Source: Nostoc sp. C052
Lineage (GTDB): Bacteria > Cyanobacteriota > Cyanobacteriia > Cyanobacteriales > Nostocaceae
NCBI RefSeq assembly: GCF_013393905.1
Contig: NZ_CP040272.1
Span: 4,894,001 to 4,958,000, forward strand
DNA: 64,000 bases
Direction of reading: 5' to 3'
Notes under the pieces: generated by a model
What the model saw: only the letters and a program-made list of their open reading frames with translations
What the model was told of the DNA's origin: nothing
Databases searched by the model: none
Translations under genes and position numbers: made by a program
In this document: piece after piece, positions 26,381 to 34,800 of the stretch
How positions within the stretch are numbered: position 1 is the first letter of the stretch
How the letters are laid out: every line of letters starts with the position of its first letter

Positions 26381-27685
26381 TTAATTCTTTGGTGTACGTC
26401 GGTTTCTCAGAAAATCAGGTATGTCCAATCCAGGTTTTTCTTTTGGTTCTGGAGTTGGAGTTGGAGTCGGTGTTGGAGTTGGGGAGTTAACTGTAGGTTG
26501 TGGTGTTGTTGGTCGCTTCGAGGTATTAGGTGCTACCCGAACGTTAGCCACGCTTTGTTGTACCGCAGCTTGCACTTCACCTGTAAACCCGGTGGCAATT
26601 ACAGTAATTCTCACTTCGCCTTGAAGTCTGTCATCAATTACAGCCCCAAAAATAATATTGGCGTTGGGATCAACTACTTCATAGATTGCTTCTGCGGCAG
26701 CATTTACTTCATGCAGTGTGAGATCAGTACCACCAGTAATATTAAAGACAACCCCTCTGGCACCTTCAATAGAACATTCTAGTAATGGTGAAGAAATAGC
26801 TGCGATCGCAGCTTCTCTAGCTCTAGATTTCCCAGAACTCACGCCAATTCCCATCAATGCCGATCCTGCATCTGCCATCACCGCTCGGACATCAGCAAAG
26901 TCAACGTTTACCAGACCGGGGATCGTGATGATATCAGAAATACCTTGTACCCCTTGACGGAGTACATCATCCGCGTAGCGAAAAGCTTCTTGCACAGGTG
27001 TTTGTTCGGGGATCACTTCCAGCAATTTATTATTGGGGATAATGATCAGTGTATCTACTCTACTTTTTAGTCCTTCAATACCTTGTTCTGCTTGGCTGGT
27101 GCGACGGCGACCCTCAAAAACAAATGGACGTGTAACCACACCAACAGTCAGAGCGCCCATTTCTTTTGCTACTTCTGCCACAATCGGGGCTGCACCTGTC
27201 CCAGTACCACCGCCCATACCAGCAGTGATAAATACTAGGTCTGCACCCTCCAAAGCCGTAGCAATTTCGTCCCGCGATTCTTCAGCTGCTTTTTGACCAA
27301 TGGCAGGATTACCACCTGCTCCTAAACCCCGCGTTAGCTTCTGTCCAATTTGCAATCGACTGGGAGCGCCAGCTAAAGTAAGAGCTTGAGCATCAGTGTT
27401 AATCGACCAAAATTCTACCCCAGATACATCAGACTCGATCATGCGGTTAACAGCATTGCCACCACCACCACCGACACCAATCACTTTGATGTTGGCAACC
27501 CGACCAGGAACAATCTCACCAATTCGGCTATTTTCTGTAAAAATCTTCTTGTTGTCGTGATTTTGTCCAAAGTTCATCCCAGAATTATTAAAGGGGTTAG
27601 TTGAGTTAACTGCCAGAGAGAACCCAGGCTGTCCCGTAGATTGGGAATTTTTATAGTTAAGTCCTTGGTTATTATCAAGTGTCAT
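26381..27685 (-). CDS. ftsZ: Cell division protein FtsZ
   Basis: A 434-residue tubulin-like GTPase that forms the cytokinetic ring. The core begins IKVIGVGGGGGNAVNRM at about 67; the GTP-binding signature GGGTGTG is at 158-164, with FVFEGRRRTSQAEQGI and NVDFADVRAVM further on. There is an N-terminal extension of about 65 residues (Asn-rich) before the core, usual for filamentous cyanobacteria. The C-terminal linker contains a PTPTPTPTPTPEP run, then the conserved tail GLDIPDFLRNRR that binds partners. ftsQ lies upstream on the same strand, with a gap of about 1.16 kb. Confidence 0.97.
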   Translation of the reverse strand: MTLDNNQGLNYKNSQSTGQPGFSLAVNSTNPFNNSGMNFGQNHDNKKIFTENSRIGEIVPGRVANIKVIGVGGGGGNAVNRMIESDVSGVEFWSINTDAQALTLAGAPSRLQIGQKLTRGLGAGGNPAIGQKAAEESRDEIATALEGADLVFITAGMGGGTGTGAAPIVAEVAKEMGALTVGVVTRPFVFEGRRRTSQAEQGIEGLKSRVDTLIIIPNNKLLEVIPEQTPVQEAFRYADDVLRQGVQGISDIITIPGLVNVDFADVRAVMADAGSALMGIGVSSGKSRAREAAIAAISSPLLECSIEGARGVVFNITGGTDLTLHEVNAAAEAIYEVVDPNANIIFGAVIDDRLQGEVRITVIATGFTGEVQAAVQQSVANVRVAPNTSKRPTTPQPTVNSPTPTPTPTPTPEPKEKPGLDIPDFLRNRRTPKN

Positions 27686-27745
27686 TGGATTTGTGAAAGG
27701 GTAGATAAACGACTTTTTCAGGTGTTATTCACCTCAGAGTCAACT

Positions 27746-28033
27746 TTAGTTTGACAGTGCCACAATACTATGGCATTGTTCTTTATTGTTTTCACTACTG
27801 CCAAGCCTAACAGAATTGGCAACGCGAAAATTTGCTATGGGATAAGCTTTTAAGGCAGCCGATCGCACAGCCAATTCTAGAGAAGTATACCTATATTTAT
27901 CTAAAAGTGACCTGTATAACTTCAACCAGACATTAATCTCTTGATTATTCTCAGCGGAGGGCATAACTTGTAAAGACATACTACAGGGTATTTTCTCTGC
28001 CTCAATAATAATATTGTTAATAGGTTTCACCAT
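27746..28033 (-). CDS. Doubtful hypothetical protein between ftsQ and ftsZ
   Basis: A 95-codon frame starting MVKPINNIIIEAEKIPCSMS and containing LYRSLLDKYRYTSLELAVRS. The composition is protein-like, but I recognise no family and see no clear ribosome-binding site. It lies 60 bases before the ftsZ ATG, in the likely ftsZ leader. It may be a real small gene or a chance frame. Confidence 0.25.
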   Translation of the reverse strand: MVKPINNIIIEAEKIPCSMSLQVMPSAENNQEINVWLKLYRSLLDKYRYTSLELAVRSAALKAYPIANFRVANSVRLGSSENNKEQCHSIVALSN

Positions 28034-28849
28034 TGGGTATGATTGCAACTTTAGACACAAAATTTACCTTCTACTTACTTATTTTTAAGGCTAAACTAAG
28101 CAAGAATTTACTTGTCAGACTATACCTGATTAACTGTTGTTTGGGGGGTCTTAATGGACACTTTGTTGGAGCAGTAGTCTATCTGACGAGAACCCTCACT
28201 AGTGCAGTCAAACAATTTTGGATTTTAGATTTTGGATTTTGGATTGATCCTGAAATCCAAAATCCAAAATCCAAAATTGGCACGGTCAACAAATCAAGAT
28301 TTTCTAAGAGGTTTCGTTACCCAATTAAGAATTACAGCATGGAGTAGTTCAAACTTATTACCCAGAAGCAATGCTTACGCAATTTTGGGCGGCATTTTTC
28401 GTGACAGATTAAAAGGGATTGGGTACTGAGGATTGGGTATTAAGAAAACTTTTCTCCAGTCCCCAATTCCTAGTACCCAGTACCCAGTTTCCAGTTCTCA
28501 ATACCGTTCTCATCAGTGCCCTTTGAAAAGCAAGTCTGAATCTTAATGGAAAACTCAAGCATTTTTCTCTTTTCCGCACTGGGTTTGGTCAAAGAGTGTA
28601 TGGGCAGAAGGCATTTTGTACGCCATAGACCATCATTAGATTGTCTGACATCTTGTACCCTACTATTAGATATTAGGGTAACAATTGAGGGTCTTTTACT
28701 CGCAATGGAGATTTTATGATTGATCTTCTCATTCTAATTAGAAGTTAATGCCGATTTTCGTGCGGTTTACTGGAAAACTGAAAATAATAAATATATTTAT
28801 CAGCATAAAGCTTCTTAATTTACTAGGAGTTATCAATACATTAAACACA
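28034..28849. other. Long spacer between ftsQ and the ftsZ leader, with repeats
   Basis: No gene is supported in about 816 bases. Bases 28212-28280 hold a large inverted repeat. Bases 28420-28500 hold a member of the CCCAGTACCCAGT/GGGTACTGAGGATTGGG dispersed repeats. ftsZ probably has promoters in this region. Confidence 0.5.
28212..28280. repeat. Long AT-rich inverted repeat (TTTTGGATT type)
   Basis: The left arm repeats ATTTTGGATTTT three times and the right arm repeats AATCCAAAATCC three times, separated by about GATCCTG. The stem is roughly 27 bp with small irregularities. The same word, CCAAAATCC, appears again near 7880 inside ccsB and near 26370 beside ftsZ. Confidence 0.7.
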
Positions 28850-29683
28850 TTAGATGTTTTTAGGGATTTTGGGAGTTAATTTCTGCTCTTTTTGGTTCAT
28901 CTGTACTAATGGATATTCGGGATTTTTCAGATCAATATACTCTATTTGACCGGAATTGAATTTTGTTGCTAGAGGGCGCATTTGGGCGAGTACCTTAATT
29001 TGTTCAGACAATTGGGGGCCTGGAACGCCGAGATGCACATTTCCCAGTTCTGTTTTCAAAATTAAATTCGTTGGATTTTGGCAATTAATTTCCATTACTT
29101 TTACCGGACTCCGGCTCACAGCTTCATGGAGTTGAGTCCAGTAGGAGCAGTATTGTTTTGGCGAGCCAATGACTCTGAGATTGGGTAATTTCTTAGTGGG
29201 ATTCAGTGATGTGTATTTTTCTAAAGGCATCCAGGCCCCACTGGCATCTAGTAAGCCGATTGTTACTTTGTTGTTGCCACGTGTTTGAGTCACTGCAACA
29301 GGCACTCGTTCTTGAATTTCGATGATTAATCCAGGAGGAAACAGGCGGCGTCTGACAATCGCTTGAGCAATAGTTGGTTGTTTTTTCAAAGAGTTAGCGA
29401 TCGCTGACGGTTCAATGCGCCACAAAGACTGGGGGTAAGACAGCGCCAACAATGACTGAGTTGTTTGATCCGATAATAATTTATTGCCTGATTTCATCAC
29501 TATTTGTTTGGGAGCCTTGAGCATCCACACTGGTTGGATTGCCACCCACAGCAATCCACCCGCCAAACCAGTAATGGCAAAGGTTCGCCAAATAGCCTGA
29601 ATAATTTTCATTTGCCGCTGCCGACGCAATTTCTGACGACGCTGGGCTAGATCCGTGCGGGAAACTGATATTATGCCAGCCAT
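28850..29683 (-). CDS. ftsQ: Cell division protein FtsQ (POTRA domain)
   Basis: A 277-residue bitopic divisome protein. A basic cytoplasmic N-terminus (RRQKLRRQRQMK) precedes one membrane helix (about 34-52, FAITGLAGGLLWVAIQPVW). The POTRA domain follows, with LWRIEPSAIANSLKKQPTIA and RRRLFPPGLIIEIQERVPVA, then the FtsQ beta domain (WMPLEKYTSLNPTKKLPNLR). FtsQ links the septal ring to periplasmic wall synthesis. ftsZ is the next gene on the strand, the remnant dcw order in cyanobacteria. Cassette 2 starts divergently 675 bases away. Confidence 0.9.
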   Translation of the reverse strand: MAGIISVSRTDLAQRRQKLRRQRQMKIIQAIWRTFAITGLAGGLLWVAIQPVWMLKAPKQIVMKSGNKLLSDQTTQSLLALSYPQSLWRIEPSAIANSLKKQPTIAQAIVRRRLFPPGLIIEIQERVPVAVTQTRGNNKVTIGLLDASGAWMPLEKYTSLNPTKKLPNLRVIGSPKQYCSYWTQLHEAVSRSPVKVMEINCQNPTNLILKTELGNVHLGVPGPQLSEQIKVLAQMRPLATKFNSGQIEYIDLKNPEYPLVQMNQKEQKLTPKIPKNI

Positions 29684-30358
29684 TCACACCCCTTTCTGGT
29701 TGCAATCTAAATTCCTTGACACGCTCGTATCATTATTAATTTCAGTAAACACTGTTGGCATCTATTAACCGCTCTCCTCAAGACTTTTTTTATTTTTAGT
29801 AACACTTTACAGTAACGACACAAAGATTATGGCGCTAGTTATGAGTCCTATTAAAGTTTCCGGTGTCCATTTTTAACTGACTGTAGTCTTTTTGACAAGT
29901 TATTTTTGAAGATTTTCCCTGAAGTTTACAAAATATTAATTGAGATGTGTGGGATTTTGTTTCCTTGACAAATAGATTGTGAAGTGATACACAAGTATTC
30001 CTGAATCTCTGTGTCCCTTGCTATAATTCATACCAGTCATCCTCGTCAGTTATCCAAATTGAGAACCATGAAACTTTGTAGTTTTTTTTACTCACTTCCT
30101 AAGCCATACAGTTTTTTGGCCGGTCAAACAAAAGCGAGAGATTGTCAAAACCTCAATACCAGGTGTAAAAAGGACAGATATGCTTAAGGCTATTAGGGTC
30201 AATTAAATTTCTACCAGACTACTGACAGTAATCCTGCACAAGTGCTGTCCCTTGCAAGACACGACCAACTTGTGAATCAGTCCTATGCCTACATCTCGGA
30301 TTGGATTACTTGTATAAAAAATACAACTAAAGCTGCATCTACATACACCTCTACATAC
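29684..30358. other. Divergent spacer between ftsQ and cassette 2
   Basis: These 675 bases hold no convincing gene. A TATAAT at 30022-30027 could serve transcription to the right, but its -35 is weak. A TTGACA at 29965-29970 has no matching -10 at the right distance. An open frame reaches back from 30359 to a TTG at 30242; its extra 39 residues have no counterpart in the paralogue, and I leave them out. Confidence 0.45.
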
Positions 30359-31690
30359 ATGAAAACGACGTTAAATTTGTCACGTTTTTATAAAGCATGT
30401 AACCCCAGTTACACGCTAAATATAAGTAACGTGCTAGATCGGCAGTATTACATAGATTTTGCTGATGTACGTGGTTGCAAGATTGTCGAAGAATTGCAAC
30501 GGACTATCGTTCGGATTTCTCCTGATGAGCCAACCTGTCAGTTATTTACAGGTCATATTGGTTGCGGTAAGTCAACGGAATTGCAACGCCTCAAGACAGA
30601 ACTAGAATTGGCGGGATTTCATGTGGTTTATTTTGAGTCCAGTCAAGACCTAGATATGGCGGATATAGATATCAGCGATATTCTGCTGAGTGTAGCCCGT
30701 CAAGTCAGTGCCAGTTTAGAAGGAATTAGTATCAAACTTAAACCTGGTTACTTTACCAATTTATTTAAAGAAGTAGGCGATTTTTTGCAAAGCCCCATAG
30801 AGCTTTCTGGACAAGCAGAGTTGTCTTTGGGTATTGCCAAAATTACCGCCAAAACCAAAGATAGCACCCAGATGCGGAATCAACTGAGGCAATATCTGGA
30901 ACCACGTACCAATAGTATTTTGCAAGCGATTAACGAAGAAATTTTAGAAAAGGCTGTTGAACAGCTAAAACTAAGGGGTCAAAAAGGATTAGTAGTAATT
31001 GTAGATAATTTGGATCGAGTGGATATGCGCCCCTTAGCATCCGGGCGATCGCAACCAGAATATCTGTTCATCGATCGAGGCGAACAGCTGCGCCGACTTA
31101 AATGCCACCTAGTTTATACAATTCCCCTCACGTTAATCTTCTCCAATGAGTACGAGACACTGAAAAATCGCCTGGGGGGAGGGATTGCGCCAAAAGTGCT
31201 ACCGATGGTATTAGTGCGGCAAAGAGATGGCAGTGACTACGAACCAGGGATGTCACTAGTGCGCCAGTTAGTTCTAGCAAGAGCTTTTCCAGAAGTTCCT
31301 TTGAATGAAAGGTCTCTATTAGTTACAGAATTATTCGATCACCCCCAAACTTTAGATCGTATATGTCGCGTTAGCGGTGGTCACATTCGTAACTTATTGG
31401 GTTTACTTTATAGCTGTCTGCAACGACAAGATCCGCCTTTTTCTAGGGAATGCTTAGAAGCCGTAATTAAGGACTATCGCGATGATCTGCTATTAGCTAT
31501 TGATGAATCCCAGTGGGAATTATTGTTTGAAGTAGTGCAGCAACAGAGAGTTAAAGGTGAGTCTGACTATCAAAGCTTACTAAGAAGCATGTATCTGTTT
31601 GAATATCGCGATCCAGTAGGGCGCTGGTTTGGTATCAGTCCAGCCTTGGCAGAAACAGAAAAAGTTTTGGCTTGGCAACAAAAAAAGTAA
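30359..31690 (+). CDS. P-loop ATPase, first gene of cassette 2
   Basis: A 443-residue soluble ATPase paralogous to the protein at 17309. Walker A is GHIGCGKST (65-73) and Walker B VVIVDNLDR with Asp at 216. Shared landmarks are YYIDFADVRG near the start, DRGEQLRRLKCHLVYTIPLT, FDHPQTLDRICRVSGGHIRN and a C-terminal winged-helix-like end. I start at ATG 30359 (MKTTLNLSRFYKACNP), which aligns with the paralogue and gives nearly the same length. Its partner gene begins 111 bases later. The spacer is pure repeat, whereas in cassette 1 the genes overlap. Function as an NTP-driven switch for the partner is inferred. Confidence 0.83.
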   Translation: MKTTLNLSRFYKACNPSYTLNISNVLDRQYYIDFADVRGCKIVEELQRTIVRISPDEPTCQLFTGHIGCGKSTELQRLKTELELAGFHVVYFESSQDLDMADIDISDILLSVARQVSASLEGISIKLKPGYFTNLFKEVGDFLQSPIELSGQAELSLGIAKITAKTKDSTQMRNQLRQYLEPRTNSILQAINEEILEKAVEQLKLRGQKGLVVIVDNLDRVDMRPLASGRSQPEYLFIDRGEQLRRLKCHLVYTIPLTLIFSNEYETLKNRLGGGIAPKVLPMVLVRQRDGSDYEPGMSLVRQLVLARAFPEVPLNERSLLVTELFDHPQTLDRICRVSGGHIRNLLGLLYSCLQRQDPPFSRECLEAVIKDYRDDLLLAIDESQWELLFEVVQQQRVKGESDYQSLLRSMYLFEYRDPVGRWFGISPALAETEKVLAWQQKK

Positions 31691-31804
31691 TAGTCATTAG
31701 TTATTAGTCATTAGTCATTAGTTATTTCCCAATGCCCCATTCCCCGTACCCAATGCCCTATTCACTATGTCCAATACTCAATACCCAATGCCTCATATCC
31801 AATG
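31691..31804. repeat. Short-repeat tract separating the cassette 2 genes
   Basis: Repeated TAGTCATTAGTTATTAGTCA words are followed by CCCAATGCCCCATTCCCC and CCAATACTCAATACCCAATG words. The tract runs to the ATG at 31802, whose surroundings CCAATGACTAATGAC are themselves a repeat word. Confidence 0.75.
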
Positions 31805-34800
31805 ACTAATGACAAACAGCTACACGTCTACACCAAAGAAAATCAGCATACTTTGCAAAGACTGATTAGAGCGATCGCACTTTCCGAAGGTCAATTTGCC
31901 CTGATTTTGGTTCGATGTAACTATTGGCGATTACGTGAGCAAATGTTAGAGAATATTCGCTCCACCAGCCAGGACATTAATATCAGAGAAATTTTTCTCA
32001 ATCCATCAACTACTTCTTTACACAGCACAATAGTCTCAGAACTATCTTTAGATAATCCTGCCGTCCTTACAGACTCTTTGCCATCGGCTGTGATGGTTTT
32101 TGGTATTGAGTCAACTACCGATCTGGAAAACTTACTTACAGGCATCAACCAAGCACGAGATATCTATGCTGCAACTTTTCCATTTCCAGTAGTGTTATGG
32201 CTACAAGATGAAGTGGCATCATTGCTTTCAAGACTAGCACCTGATTTTAAAAGTTGGGCTGCAACCACTATTAAATTTGAAATGGCCAAAGCAGATTTAA
32301 TTGCTTTGATTCACCAAGAAGCAGAATCTCTCTTTGCCAAAGTCTTAGAAGCCGGTGCTGAAACATTTTTATCTAATGCCTTCCTAGATTTAGATCCTAA
32401 ATCCCAACATCGCCACGAAATCGAATCAGCCCGTAATGATTTGCTACGTCTGTATGGCGTTCAATTAACACCAGGATTAGAAGCGAGTTTAGAATTTGTG
32501 TTGGGGCGAGATAAATACGCCAACGATCAAATTAATGGTGCTTTAGCCAATTATCAAAGAAGCCTCGCATTATGGCAGCAGGAAGCGAGGAGAGTTGCAG
32601 AGTGGGAGAGTAATTCTTCTTTGCCCCTTTCATCAACTCACCCTATTGCCTCGTCTTTACTTAAGCAAGCAATAGTGCTATTCCATCTGGGGCTTTGTTA
32701 TCACCGAATGGCAGACTTATACCAGAATACCAGTAGCTATTGCGAACATGCTCTGTCGTGGTTTAAACAATGCTTAGACTTATTGGAAGAGGTACAAAGA
32801 GAAGACTTAGTTGCTAAATTTATTTTGCCTGCTTGTGAAATGCTGGAACGCTTAGAAGCCTGGGATGAGTTAAAAGAATTAGCTCAAAAATCATTACATC
32901 TACATAAAACCTATGGAACTCCTGCACAAGTTGCTCAAAATTATGGTTTTTTGGCAAATGTGGCGGCTTCTGAGTCCAATTGGGTACTGGCTCATGAATT
33001 AGCGAATACAGCACTTTCTATTTCTGAAGAAGCAACACAAGTTTCTCTGCGAGACGCTTTGCGAAGACGACGACAAGAAAGTTGGTATCTTCTCTTGCTA
33101 GCACGTACACAACGGCATCTAGGTGAGTCCGAGGAAGCTATTAATAACTTGGAATGGGCGAAGGTAGTTTGTGAACTACAACATCAGCCATTACTTTACT
33201 TAGAGATTTTAGAGGAACTGCGATCGCTTTACTTTTTTGAGCGTCATAACTACACAGAAGCTTTTAAGCTAAAGCAAGAAAAAATTAAAATAGAACATCA
33301 GTATGGCTTTCGGGCCTTCATCGGGGCAAGTCAATTACAGCCGCAACGCCCCAGAATTAACCCAGTCTTGGAACCTCATAAAATACCATTTATTCCTGAA
33401 GAAATTGCTCAAGAAATATCTGCGTCTGGACGGCAACAAGATGTTAATCGCCTAATTGAAAGAATTGCCCGTGCTGACTACAAACTCACAGTAATTTATG
33501 GACCCTCAGGTGTAGGAAAAAGTTCAATTCTCAAAGCTGGTTTAGTCCCAGCACTTAAAGGAAAAGTTATTGGTGAACGGATTCCTATCCCGATTGTTTT
33601 ATCTGTTTATACTGATTGGATCGCAATCTTAATCAGCAGTATAAACCAAGCCCTAGCATACACAGGAATATCGCTTAGTCTTAACTCTACACCCACCATA
33701 ATACTAGACAAAATTCGGTTAGCCTCTGAGCGTAATTATACTATAGTTATCATATTAGACCAGTTTGAAGAATTTTTCTTTGTTAGTAATCCTCCAACTC
33801 AACGAATAGAATTTTACAAATTTTTTAGCGAATGTTTAAATATTTCATTTGTAAAAATTATTCTTTCATTAAGAGAAGATTACTTACATCATTTATTAGA
33901 ATTTGAACGTTTGAGCCATAAAAATAGTACTGGTTTGTATGATTTAGGCGTAATTAATAAAAATATTCTCGATAAAGATATTCGCTACTATTTAGGAAAA
34001 TTTTCTAGCCAAGATGCCAAATCCATAATTCACAGTCTGACTCAGCGTTCACATTATGAACTGAGTGAAGAATTAATTAACCGATTAGTGCAGGATTTGA
34101 CAGGAGAATTAGACGAAGTACATCCAATTGAATTACAAATAGTCGGCGCTCAACTACAAATAGAAAACATCACCACACTCGGACAATATAAGCTTTGCGG
34201 TGGCTCGACAAAATTAGTAGAACGCTGGCTTGGGGAAGTTATCAAAGACTGTGGTCAAGAGAATGAAGAGTTAAGTTGGAAATTATTATTTGAGTTAACT
34301 GATGAAAAGGGGACACGACCGTTAAAAACTAAAGCTGATTTGGCATCTGCATTAGTTAATAATCAGGATATAGATACAATATCAAGCTTTGACAAAGTTG
34401 GAGAACTGATTTTAGAAATATTAGTGGGTTCCGGCTTGGTGTTGCGAGTCAGAGAAGAATTAGGCGATCGCTACCAATTGGTTCACGATTATTTAGTTGA
34501 ACCAATTCGCCAAAAAAACAACTATGGTATGCTCGCCGAATTAGAAAAAATCAAACTTGAAAAAACTAGAGCGGAAGTAGCCCAAAAACTTAGTCAAGAG
34601 CAACTGAATTTAGTATTGCAACGGCGACTGCGAGAAGCACGGATAGCAGGCGCAATCCTGGCAATCATGGGCGGAACAATCGCAGCATTATGGTGGCAAG
34701 CCGACTTACAAAAAAGAGCCGCAGTCCGCGAAACTCTACGGGCTGAACGCAGTGAAACCAACTTGAACATTAGTGCAATCACTGCTGCTAGCGAAGCTTT

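Noticed and set aside
29965..29993. TTGACA box upstream of cassette 2
   Set aside because: No -10 hexamer at 16-18 bases, so I did not call a promoter.
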